The notes below the pieces were generated by a model that did no database searches, was not told where the DNA came from, and saw only the letters and a program-made list of their open reading frames with translations. From an uncultured Hydrogenophaga sp. (GTDB lineage: Bacteria > Pseudomonadota > Gammaproteobacteria > Burkholderiales > Burkholderiaceae_C), in the NCBI RefSeq assembly GCF_958439165.1, contig NZ_OY288126.1:148720-212719 (forward strand): 64,000 nucleotides of DNA. The letters run 5' to 3'. The translations under genes and the position numbers were made by a program. This document shows, piece by piece, positions 55,321 to 63,334 of this stretch; position 1 is the first letter of the stretch, and the number at the start of each line of letters is the position of its first letter.

Positions 55321-57894
55321 ATGCCCTCTCTCCCTTTGCCCGCCCCGGACCGTCCTGCACCGGCGGGGGTTCGTGTGGTGGGGCTGGGCGCCTCGGCCGG
55401 CGGTCTGGCCCCGCTGGAGGCATTCCTGGCCGGCGTGCCGCCAGGCAGCGGTCTGGCATTCGTGGTGGTCCAGCACCTGGATCCCACGCGCAAGGCGCTG
55501 CTGGTCGAGCTGCTGCGCCGCAGCACCGCCATGCCGGTGGCGGAGGCCACCGATGGCCTGCGGCCGCAGCCGGATCATGTCTATGTGATTCCGCCCGATC
55601 ACGAGCTCACCGTGGCGGGCGGTCGGCTGCGTCTGAGCCGTCCGGCCGAGCCGCGCGGCCTGCGGCTGCCGATCGACCGGCTGTTCGAATCGCTGGCATC
55701 CGACGGCGGTGCGCAGGCCGTCGGCGTGGTGCTGTCGGGCATGGGGTCGGACGGCAGCCTCGGGGTGCAGGCCATCCGCGCCGCGGGCGGAATCACCCTG
55801 GCGCAGTCCCCCGATACGGCGCACTACGCAGCCATGCCGGCCAACGCCCTGGCCAGTGGCTGCGTGGACATCGTTGCGCCGGCCGGCGAGCTGCCGCAAC
55901 GCCTGCTGGCGGCCATCGGCAAGGCGGTGCCGGATGCAGGCGCCTCGGCCGACGACGCGCCTGTGCTCGGCGACATCCTGCAGCTGCTCCGCGAGCACAC
56001 CCGGCACGATCTGTCCGACTACAAGCCCAGCACCTTGCGCCGCCGCATCGAACGGCGCCAGGCCGTGCACGGCCTGGACACCATGGCCGACTACGCAGCG
56101 CTGGTGCGGCGCAATCCGCAGGAGCTGGGCCTGTTGTTCCAGGAGCTGCTGATCGGCGTGACCCGCTTCTTCCGCGACCCGGAGGTCTGGGACGAGCTGC
56201 TCGACCGGGTCATGCCCGAGCTGCTGGCCCAGGCCCGGCCGGGCCAGCCGCTGCGGGCCTGGGTGGCTGGCTGCTCCACCGGCGAAGAGGCCTATACCCT
56301 GGCCATGGTGCACGACGAGGCGGCCGCCCGGCATGCCGAGCGCACCGGGCAGCCCGCGCCGGGGCTGCAGATCTTCGCCAGCGACCTCAGCCCGCAGGCC
56401 ATCGCAGTGGCGCGGCGAGGGCGCTATCCGCTCTCCATCGCCGCCGATGTCGGGCCGCAGCGGCTGCAGCGCCATTTCCGGCCGGCCGGAGATGGCTTCT
56501 GTGTCAGCCAGTCGCTGCGCGACAAGGTGCTGTTCGCGCAGCACGACGTGATCCTGGACCCGCCCTTCACCCGGCTGGATCTGCTCTCGTGCCGCAACCT
56601 GCTGATCTATTTCAATGCCGCGCTGCAGCGCCGGCTGCTGCCGCTGTTCGGCTACAGCCTGCGCCCTGGTGGCGCGCTGCTGCTGGGTGGCTCCGAGACA
56701 GTCGGGCCGGCCCAGCACCTGTTCGTGCCCGTCAATCCCCGCTCCCGCCTCTACTGGCGCAGCAGCCATACTCTGATGGTCGGTGCGGTGGACTTCCCCG
56801 TGAGTCCGCCCGGCGCCGCCCGTCTCCATTTGAAGGACCCTCCCGTGCCCGCTTCTCCCCCGCCGCCGGCCAGTCTGCAGACCCTGGCCGAGCAGACGCT
56901 GCTGCAGGCCTTTGCACCCTCGGCGGTTCTGGTCAATGCCCAGGGCGACGTGCTGTATGTCCACGGCAGCGTCGGCCTCTACCTTGAACCGGCGGCCGGC
57001 AAGGCGAACTGGAACATCCATGTGATGGCGCGTCCGACCATCCGCACCCAGGTGGCGGTGGCACTGCGCCAGGCCCTGCAGGACGGCAGCACGGTGGAAC
57101 TGCGGGGATTGCGGCTGGACGAAAGTCGCACGGATGCAGCGGTCGACGTGACGGTCAGCCCGGTCCGGCCGACCGATCCGGCGCCGGCATGGTCCGGCAT
57201 GACCGGTCTGCTGATGGTGGCCTTCCGGCCGGCGGTCCAGCCGGCCCGCGGTTCCCGCAACCGGATCCCCAAGGGAGAGGCGGCGGTCGAGCTGCTGCAG
57301 ACCGAACTGCAGCGTTGCAAGGACGAGATCGAGGTGCTGCGGCGCGAGATGGGTGCATCCGCCGAGGAGCTGCAGGCGGCCAACGAGGCGCTGCAATCGA
57401 CCAACGAAGAGCTGCAGTCGGCCAACGAGGAGCTCACCACGTCGAAGGAGGAGTCGCAGTCCATGAACGAGGAGCTGCAGACCCTCAACCAGGAACTGCA
57501 GACCAAGCTGGACGACCTGGCGCTGGCCCACAGCGACATGCAGAACCTGCTCAACAGCACCGACATCGCCACCCTGTTCCTGGACAACGAACTGCAGGTG
57601 CGGCGCTTCACCGAACCCATCACCCGCCTCATCCACCTGCGTGAGAGTGACATCGGTCGTCCGCTGACCGATCTGGCCACCACCCTGAACTACCCCGAAC
57701 TGGATGCCGATGCGCGCCTGACGCTGCGCACCCTGACCTTCACCGAAAAGGAAATCTCCACCACCGACGGCCATTGGTATATGGTGAGGATCAAGCCGTA
57801 CCGCACCCTGGCCGACCGGATCCAGGGCGTCGTGATCACTTTCATCGACATCACCACGGCCAAGGCGCTCGAAGCGCGTCTTCGCCAGGGTTGA
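55321..57894 (+). CDS. CheB-CheR fusion with coiled coil and PAS domain
   Basis: 857 residues. Residues about 17-200 are a CheB methylesterase with its triad (Ser in GLGASAGG, His in VVQHLDP, Asp in SGMGSDGS). Residues about 215-475 are a CheR methyltransferase (STLRRRIERRQ, TRFFRDPEVW, SAM site WVAGCSTGEEAYTLAM, LLSCRNLLIYF). About 655-740 is a coiled coil with repeated ELQ/NEEL heptads, and about 745-850 a PAS domain (LNSTDIATLFLDNELQVRRF). No receiver domain and no histidine-kinase domain follow, unlike many such fusions. It likely modifies unconventional receptors in a sensory pathway. It lies 38 nt after the glucan synthase. Confidence 0.92.
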   Translation: MPSLPLPAPDRPAPAGVRVVGLGASAGGLAPLEAFLAGVPPGSGLAFVVVQHLDPTRKALLVELLRRSTAMPVAEATDGLRPQPDHVYVIPPDHELTVAGGRLRLSRPAEPRGLRLPIDRLFESLASDGGAQAVGVVLSGMGSDGSLGVQAIRAAGGITLAQSPDTAHYAAMPANALASGCVDIVAPAGELPQRLLAAIGKAVPDAGASADDAPVLGDILQLLREHTRHDLSDYKPSTLRRRIERRQAVHGLDTMADYAALVRRNPQELGLLFQELLIGVTRFFRDPEVWDELLDRVMPELLAQARPGQPLRAWVAGCSTGEEAYTLAMVHDEAAARHAERTGQPAPGLQIFASDLSPQAIAVARRGRYPLSIAADVGPQRLQRHFRPAGDGFCVSQSLRDKVLFAQHDVILDPPFTRLDLLSCRNLLIYFNAALQRRLLPLFGYSLRPGGALLLGGSETVGPAQHLFVPVNPRSRLYWRSSHTLMVGAVDFPVSPPGAARLHLKDPPVPASPPPPASLQTLAEQTLLQAFAPSAVLVNAQGDVLYVHGSVGLYLEPAAGKANWNIHVMARPTIRTQVAVALRQALQDGSTVELRGLRLDESRTDAAVDVTVSPVRPTDPAPAWSGMTGLLMVAFRPAVQPARGSRNRIPKGEAAVELLQTELQRCKDEIEVLRREMGASAEELQAANEALQSTNEELQSANEELTTSKEESQSMNEELQTLNQELQTKLDDLALAHSDMQNLLNSTDIATLFLDNELQVRRFTEPITRLIHLRESDIGRPLTDLATTLNYPELDADARLTLRTLTFTEKEISTTDGHWYMVRIKPYRTLADRIQGVVITFIDITTAKALEARLRQG

Positions 57895-57925
57895 TGCCGA
57901 CGCGGCCGCCACAGGAGATATCCCC

Positions 57926-58519
57926 ATGAAATCGGACGACATCGCTGCCAGCCTGCCGGGACTGCGCCGGCGGGCGATGGAGCTGCTGGATGAGGGGCGC
58001 GTGCCGGACCTCGGCCGCTACAACGCAGGAGAGGCCATGAGGGTGCTGTGCCGGCTGGCGCTGGAGCAGGGCACCGCGCCCGACGCGCTGGCACTGCTGC
58101 ACGAGCTGCAGGTGCACCAGGTCGAGCTCGACCTGCAGAACGAGGAGCTGAAGGCCTCGCAACGGGCGCTGGAGGACGCGCTGCGCGAGCAGACGATCCT
58201 GTTCGAGCAGGCGCCGGTGGGTTACCTGATGCTCGACACCCTGGGCGTGGTGCGCCACTGCAACCAGAGGGCGCCGGCCCTCATGGGTGTGACACGGCAG
58301 GCCCTCCAGGGGATGCCGCTGGACCACCTGCTGACGGCGACCAGCCGCGAACAGTTGCGGCACATGCTGGCCCTGGCCGCTGGCGGTGCACCGCCACAGA
58401 CGCAGGTGCTGGAACTGTTGTCCGGCGGCGGCGCGGGGCGCGCGCTGCACGCCACCGCCACCCACCGCTCCCTGGACGACAGTTTCCTGCTGGCGCTCAT
58501 GCCGCCGCCGGCCGACTGA
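57926..58519 (+). CDS. stand-alone PAS-domain protein
   Basis: 197 residues; AGGAG-type site (CAGGAGATATCCCC) precedes the ATG. The N-terminal helical part has LALLHELQVHQVELDLQNEELKASQRALEDAL, the same kind of signalling coiled coil as in PAS-kinase proteins, followed by one PAS domain (ILFEQAPVGYLMLDTLGVVRHCNQRAPALMG). No output domain. It follows the CheB-CheR-PAS gene by 31 nt and very likely works with it, perhaps as a separated sensory module. Confidence 0.82.
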   Translation: MKSDDIAASLPGLRRRAMELLDEGRVPDLGRYNAGEAMRVLCRLALEQGTAPDALALLHELQVHQVELDLQNEELKASQRALEDALREQTILFEQAPVGYLMLDTLGVVRHCNQRAPALMGVTRQALQGMPLDHLLTATSREQLRHMLALAAGGAPPQTQVLELLSGGGAGRALHATATHRSLDDSFLLALMPPPAD

Positions 58520-58529
58520 ACCTGGCGGG

Positions 58530-58676
58530 TCAGAGCCTCTCGCCGCGGATCACGCGCAAGAGCACCACGACGATGGCCACCACCAGCAGAAGATGGATCA
58601 TGCCGCCCATGGTGGTGGAGGTGACCAGGCCCAGCAGCCAGAGCACCAGCAGGACGATGGCAAAGGTATAGAGCAT
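58530..58676 (-). CDS. lmo0937-family small membrane protein
   Basis: 48 residues from the ATG at 58676 (AAGGA 8 nt upstream); a longer frame upstream is not needed. Two hydrophobic helices: MLYTFAIVLLVLWLLGLVTS and MIHLLLVVAIVVVLLRVI. This length and two-helix pattern is that of the lmo0937 family, commonly encoded among stress-response genes. Convergent with the PAS gene (10-nt gap). Confidence 0.8.
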   Translation of the reverse strand: MLYTFAIVLLVLWLLGLVTSTTMGGMIHLLLVVAIVVVLLRVIRGERL

Positions 58677-58686
58677 CGCGATTCCT

Positions 58687-59043
58687 TCATGAGGGTCGGT
58701 TGGACTGGCCGGCAGGTCCGGGGCGGTAGCGCCACCACAGGACACCGGCGATCACTGCGGTGGCCGCCAGGGGCCACAGGCGGACCGGCCGGAACCTGGC
58801 ACCCGCCGGCCCGCGCTGGCCCGATGCCGGCTGCAGCGGCCCGTGGCCGGGCTGTCGCCGCTGCCAGGCCAGCCACAAGGCCGAGGCGGCCGACAGCCAG
58901 GGCTGGCCACCCAGACCTTGCAGCACGGCGCCCAGCACCCCTCGGGGCTGTGCCATGCCTGCGGGTGTGTCCCGGTCCATCGTGAGCTGCCAGCGGTCCC
59001 GGCTGCGCTGCAGCCGCGCCACCGCGTCGGGCAGGCTGTTCAT
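58687..59043 (-). CDS. hypothetical membrane protein, YqjK-like position
   Basis: 118 residues from the ATG at 59043, overlapping the upstream YqjE-like stop (ATGA). The N-terminus (MNSLPDAVARLQRSRDRWQL) is charged and helical and the C-terminus has one transmembrane helix (LWPLAATAVIAGVLWWRYR). Sequence identity to YqjK cannot be judged by eye, but gene order after YqjD- and YqjE-like genes and topology match the E. coli yqjDEK operon. Confidence 0.6.
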   Translation of the reverse strand: MNSLPDAVARLQRSRDRWQLTMDRDTPAGMAQPRGVLGAVLQGLGGQPWLSAASALWLAWQRRQPGHGPLQPASGQRGPAGARFRPVRLWPLAATAVIAGVLWWRYRPGPAGQSNRPS

Positions 59044-59438
59044 GGGCGACCCGAATGGCGCAGCCATTCGGCGTCCAGTGCCAGCTGCCGGCCCAGTTCG
59101 GTCAGGGTCCCGCCGGAGGACGGCGTGTCGCTGCCGATCCAGAACAGCGCCGCCGCCAGCAACAGCGGCACGGCCGGCACGCCGATGCAGACCAGCCCCC
59201 AGGAGGTGCCATGGCCTTGCGGAACAGCTGCCGGGGACGTCCACAGCATCAGCGCCGTGCCGGCCAGCACGGCGCCCACGGCCAGCAGCAGCAAGGCACC
59301 GGCCTGGCACAACAGCCGCCGCTGGATGCGCCGCCCATCGTGCGACAGGCCGGCCGCCAGCAGGGCCGCATAGGCCGAGCCGTGTTCGGCCAGCAACTCC
59401 GGCCGCCGCAGCAACAGCTGGAAGGCCGGGTGGATCAA
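59040..59438 (-). CDS. YqjE-like (phage-holin-family) membrane protein
   Basis: 132 residues with two transmembrane helices (about 46-68, AGALLLLAVGAVLAGTALML, and about 82-101, VCIGVPAVPLLLAAALFWIG) in the holin/YqjE hairpin arrangement, and an acidic C-terminus. It overlaps the DUF883 gene upstream and the YqjK-like gene downstream by 4 nt each. Function of the family is poorly known; members are stationary-phase/osmotic-stress proteins near the membrane. Confidence 0.68.
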   Translation of the reverse strand: MIHPAFQLLLRRPELLAEHGSAYAALLAAGLSHDGRRIQRRLLCQAGALLLLAVGAVLAGTALMLWTSPAAVPQGHGTSWGLVCIGVPAVPLLLAAALFWIGSDTPSSGGTLTELGRQLALDAEWLRHSGRP

Positions 59439-59803
59439 CGTCCGGCTCCAGGGTGCCGGGTGAACAGTGCTGCCAGCCCGACAAGCGCAGCGCCAGCGGC
59501 CGCCGCCATCAGCACCGAGGCCACCGGGTGGGCCTGCACATAGTGGGTGGTGGCGTCACGTGCCTGAATCGAGCGGTCGCGGGCCGAGTTCCAGCCGTGC
59601 TGGGCCATCTCCTCGGTGCTGTCGACCAGGTGCCGCAGGGTGCTGCTGCCCTGGGTCTGGGCCTGTTCGGCGGCCTGGGCCAGCTGCTCCGCGCCGTTGT
59701 GCAGGGCGCGGCGTCCGATCTGCAGCGACTGGTCGGCCAGCTGGCTGCCGGAGCGGGCGAGAGCGGCGATGTCCTCGCCGGGGGTGGGTTTGTCGAAGCT
59801 CAT
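59435..59803 (-). CDS. DUF883 (ElaB/YqjD-like) membrane protein
   Basis: 122 residues from the ATG at 59803. A long amphipathic helical part (LADQSLQIGRRALHNGAEQLAQAAEQAQ, LRHLVDSTEEMAQHGWNSARD) is followed by a C-terminal transmembrane helix with the signature YVQAHPVASVLMAAAAGAALVGLAAL. ElaB/YqjD proteins are inner-membrane, ribosome-associated, stationary-phase proteins in E. coli. First of a three-gene operon. Confidence 0.87.
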   Translation of the reverse strand: MSFDKPTPGEDIAALARSGSQLADQSLQIGRRALHNGAEQLAQAAEQAQTQGSSTLRHLVDSTEEMAQHGWNSARDRSIQARDATTHYVQAHPVASVLMAAAAGAALVGLAALFTRHPGAGR

Positions 59804-59856
59804 GGTGATGTGTCCTGAAAGGGTGGAAGAAGAAGGAGGTCGCGACCGGAAGAGGC

Positions 59857-60171
59857 TCACTTCAGCCGCATGTCGTTGCGCACCGAACGCACGCCGCCCA
59901 CGCCCTGTGCCACGCGCACCGCTGTGGAGATGTCGGCCTGCGAGCCGACGAATCCGCTGAGCTGCACGACACCCTTGAAGGTCTCGACGTTGATCTCGGC
60001 CGACTTCAGGGTCGGCTCGTTGAAGATGGCGGCCTTCACCTTGGTGGTGATGCCGGTGTCGTCCATGTACTGGCCGGTGCTTTCCTGCGTCGGTGTGGAC
60101 TGGCAGGCAGTCAGTCCGGTCAGTGCAGCCAGCGCCAGCGCCAGTGTTGCCGTGAGGTGTCGGTGTTTCAT
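59857..60171 (-). CDS. BON-domain lipoprotein
   Basis: 104 residues. Signal peptide with lipobox LTGLTAC, then one BON domain (DDTGITTKVKAAIFNEPTLKSAEINVETFKGVVQLSGFVGSQADI...VRNDMRLK). BON proteins (OsmY-like) are periplasmic or outer-membrane stress proteins that bind lipids. Divergent from the PRC-barrel gene across a 199-nt gap that probably contains stress-regulated promoters. Confidence 0.92.
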   Translation of the reverse strand: MKHRHLTATLALALAALTGLTACQSTPTQESTGQYMDDTGITTKVKAAIFNEPTLKSAEINVETFKGVVQLSGFVGSQADISTAVRVAQGVGGVRSVRNDMRLK

Positions 60172-60370
60172 GGGGGTCTTTCAGGAGGTGGGGCGGGCCC
60201 GCAGGCGCCGTCGGAACGGGTGGGGGACTCACTGTGCGCGGTCGTGCCGCGGCCGTCTGTGCGCCAGCGAACCGATGCCGACGCCGCAAAGCCTCAATCT
60301 GCAAGACCAGCACCGGACGGCGCGACCTGCACCGTCCGGGACTCCGCTGGACATGACGAAGGACGCCACC

Positions 60371-60802
60371 ATGAACTACCAGGAACAGGACACCTACGGG
60401 ATGTACGCCGAGCACAAGGACGGCGGTACCGGACCCAAGCTGATGGGGGCCCACACCCTGCACGGGAACGATGTGGTGAACCGCCGGGGCGAGAGCCTCG
60501 GGGACATCAAGGAAATCATGCTTGACATGCACTCCGGTCAGGTGGCCTATGGCGTGCTGTCTTTCGGCGGCTTCATGGGCATGGGCGAAAAACTCTTTGC
60601 CGTGCCGTGGGCTGCGCTGAAGCTCGATCCGGTGCGCAAGTGCTTCGTGCTGGATGTCGAGAAAGACCGGCTTGCCCAGGCCACCGGATTCGACAAGGAC
60701 CACTGGCCCGACATTGGGCCGATGCCGGCTGGGCCAAGGGCATCCACGAGTTTCTACGGCCAGACCCGGGGTTACGACCAGTCGTCCAGGAGCGTGTCAT
60801 GA
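60371..60802 (+). CDS. PRC-barrel domain protein (C-terminal part frame-disturbed)
   Basis: 143 residues from the ATG at 60371 (AGGA upstream); ATG at 60353 is an alternative. The N-terminal 110 residues are a PRC barrel (LMGAHTLHGNDVVNRRGESLGDIKEIMLDM, YGVLSFGGFMGMGEKLFAVPWAALKLD). Residues about 115-128 read GPMPAGPRASTSF, but the overlapping frame reads ADAGWAKGIHEF, the conserved family continuation, after which the normal frame resumes (YGQTRGYDQSSRSVS). About +2 and +1 extra bases near 60714 and 60752 explain this. The intact protein would be a cytoplasmic stress-associated protein. Overlaps the next gene by 4 nt. Confidence 0.78.
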   Translation: MNYQEQDTYGMYAEHKDGGTGPKLMGAHTLHGNDVVNRRGESLGDIKEIMLDMHSGQVAYGVLSFGGFMGMGEKLFAVPWAALKLDPVRKCFVLDVEKDRLAQATGFDKDHWPDIGPMPAGPRASTSFYGQTRGYDQSSRSVS

Positions 60803-61045
60803 ACGCCCGCCCCAGCGCTGCTGCGCGGCGGGTGCAGACCGCAGCCCTGTGGTCGGCCAGCGTGATCGGCATCCTGTTGCAGGGAGGCTGTTCGGGCATG
60901 ACGCCGCGTGAGAAGAACACGCCATCGTGCCGGCGTGGGCGCGGTGGGGGGAGCGGTGCTGTCGGGTGGCAGTGCCATCGGCACCGTGGGTGGGGCTGCC
61001 ATCGGCGGCGTCATCGGCAATCAGGTCGAGCCCGACAAGAAATGA
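60799..61045 (+). pseudogene. glycine-zipper 2TM lipoprotein, frameshifted
   Basis: Starts in frame as MNARPSAAARRVQTAALWS with lipobox LLQGGC and continues MTPREKNT, then the frame is lost; the glycine zipper AGVGAVGGAVLSGGSAIGT...GGVIGNQVEPDKK reads in another frame to the TGA at 61043. Restoring two missing G residues near 60922-60930 gives one uninterrupted 82-residue protein (NTAIGAGVGAVGG). That is an OsmB-like outer-membrane stress lipoprotein. ATGA overlaps at both ends. Broken in this sequence, possibly only through sequence error. Confidence 0.75.
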
Positions 61046-62463
61046 GGGCACCTGCCACCTTCCCCAGGACGTCGCGGCGCGAGCACGATGCCATGGGGGG
61101 CATCGATGTCGATGCCCTGGCCATGTGGGGCGCGCAGACCCAGCGCGCCCTGCAGCATTTCCCGGCGGTGGGTGAACCCATGCCGCTGCCGGTCATCCAT
61201 GCGCTGGCGCTGGTCAAGCGGACGGCTGCCAGGGTCAATGCATCGCTGGGCATGCTGGACGCGCCGCAGGCCGACGCCATCGTGCGTGCGGCCGAAGAGA
61301 TCCTGGCCGGGGACCACGCACCGTCGTTTCCGCTGTCGCTCTGGCAGAGCGGTTCGGGCACCCAGACCCACATGAACATGAACGAGGTGCTGGCCAATCG
61401 CGCGTCCGAACTGCTGGGCGGCGGCAGGGGCTCGGCCCGCAAGGTCCATCCCAACGACCAGGTCAACCAGGGGCAGTCGTCCAACGATGTCATGCCCACC
61501 GCGCTGCATCTGGCGGTGCTGCTGGCCAGCCGCGACGAACTGCTGCCGGCGCTGACGCAGCTGCGGCGCACGCTGGACGGACAGGCGCGCGAATGGGCCG
61601 GCCTGGTCAAGGTCGGCCGCACCCACCTGCAGGACGCGGTTCCGATCACGCTGGGCAGGAGATCTCGGCCTGGTCGAGCCAGCTCGAACAGGCGCAGCAG
61701 AGCTGGAGCCGGCTGCTCGGGCCGGTGCACCAGATTGCGATCGGCGGCACGGCCGTCGGCACCGGGCTCAACGCCCATCCATTGCTGGCCGAGCACATGG
61801 TCGATGCCTGGCGCAGAGCACCGGTCTTCCGCTGGTGCGGGCAGTGAATCCGTTCGCAGCCCAGTCGGCGCACGACGCGCTGGTGGGGGCGCACGGCGGT
61901 CTGCGCACGCTGGCCGTGGCGCTGATGAAGATCGCCAACGACCTGCGCTGGCTCGCCAGCGGTCCGCGCTGCGGCCTGGGCGAACTGGCGCTGCCGGCGA
62001 ACGAACCGGGCAGCTCGATCATGCCCGGCAAGGTGAACCCCAGCCAGTGCGAGTCGCTGATCATGATCGCCGCCCAGGTCATGGCCAACGATGTGGCCAT
62101 GGGCTGGGCCGGCACGCTGGGCCCACTTCCAGCTCAACACGGCGCTGCCGCTCATGGCCCGCAACCTGATGCACAGCCTCCAGCTGCTCAGCCAGGCATG
62201 CGCGGCTTCGAGCTGCACTGCGTGCGGGGGCATCGCGCCCAGGCCTCTGCGCATCGCGATCACATGGCGAACAACCTGATGCTGGTCACGGTGCTGGTGC
62301 CGCACCTGGGCCACGACAACGCGGTGCGCGTGGCCCAGCGGGCGCTCACCGACGGCAGCAGCCTGCGCAGGCGGCGCTGGCCTGCGACCTGGTCACGCCC
62401 GAGCAGTTCGATGCCTGGGTGCAACCCGACTCCATGACAGGACCCCGCCATGATCCGGATTGA
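61042..62463 (+). pseudogene. fumC: class II fumarate hydratase, multiple frameshifts
   Basis: FumC interconverts fumarate and malate. Conserved blocks are all present but in alternating frames: MWGAQTQRALQHF, WQSGSGTQTHMNMNEVLANRASE, KVHPNDQVNQGQSSNDVMPTA, VGRTHLQDAVPITLG, QEISAWSSQLEQAQ, IGGTAVGTGLNAHP, GSSIMPGKVNPSQCESL, HFQLNTALPLMARNLM, LMLVTVLVPHLGHDNAV and VTPEQFDAWVQPD. Seven single-base indels (about 61655 -1, 61808 -1, 62120 +1, 62198 -1, 62230 +1, 62257 -1, 62367 -1) restore a single 474-residue enzyme ending at 62463. There are no substitution stops. Start overlaps the previous stop (ATGA). Confidence 0.85.
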
Positions 62464-63318
62464 ACTGCAGGTGGCCCTGCGCTACGAGATCGATGCGCAC
62501 GGCGCCGACTTCATCTTCAACATCCATGCGGCGCAGTCCGACAGCCAGAAGGTGTCGGGGGAGTGGCTGCTGGTCAGCCAGCCCGTGGTCATGCAGGTGC
62601 ACACCGAACCGGCCACCGGCAACCGGCGGCTCCGGCTGCGGGCCGGTTCGGGCTTGCTGCATTGCGGTACACCGCCACGGTGGAGCTCATCCACCACCGG
62701 CATGCACCGTCGATGCTGGCCGAGGTGCCGGTGTTGCCAGCTGCCCGACGACGTGCTCGGCTACCTGTACCCCAGCCGCTACTGCGAGTCCGACCGGCTG
62801 GGCCGCCTGGCCATGCAGGAGTTCGGGCATCTGCCCCGGGGCGGTGAACGGGTGCAGGCCATTGCCCGCTGGGTCCAGCAGCGGATCGCCTTCCGCTCCC
62901 GCACCTCCACCTCGGCCACCTCGGCGGTCGACACGCTGATCAGCCAGGTCCGGGGTGTGCCGCGACTTCGCCCACCTAATGATCGCCCTGTGCCGCGCAC
63001 TCAGCATTCCGGCCCGTTTCACCACCGGCACCGATTACGGCGCCGACCCGGCCCTGGGGCCTCCCGACTTCCACGCCTATGTGGAGGTCTACCTCGGCCG
63101 GCGCTGGTACATCTTCGATCCGTCGGGCACCTCGATCCCGATGGGCTTCGTGCGCTTCGGCACCGGGCGCGATGCCTCCGACGTCGCCTTCGCCACCATT
63201 TTCGGCAATGTGGTCACCCATGCGCCGGTCGTGAGCGGCACGGCCGTGGTGGACCCCGGCATCGGGGCGGAAACAGCCGCAGCACTGCCTGGAGACGCTG
63301 TCCACCGACGCGCCCTGA
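62450..63318 (+). pseudogene. transglutaminase-like protein, multiple frameshifts
   Basis: Begins MIRIELQVALRYEIDAHGADFIFN, the N-terminal domain found ahead of bacterial transglutaminase-like cysteine-protease folds. The frame is interrupted four times (about 62661 -1, 62737 +1, 62949 +1, 63287 +1). After repair one 288-residue frame runs to the TGA at 63316 with the triad: Cys in GVCRDFAHLMIALCRAL, His in DFHAYVEVYLGRRW, Asp in IFDPSGTSIP. Without the last repair the raw frame runs on to 63380 into the convergent regulator. Substrate unknown. Confidence 0.78.
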
Positions 63319-63334
63319 CCCGCCCGGCGGCCGT

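Noticed and set aside
46727..55459. Two very long minus-strand open frames (1090 and 1817 codons) opposite the glucan synthase.
   Set aside because: Same GC-driven antisense artefact; the plus strand encodes a full, motif-complete enzyme.
55309..57942. An 877-codon minus-strand frame opposite the CheB-CheR fusion.
   Set aside because: Antisense shadow; Gln/Gly/His-rich and featureless.
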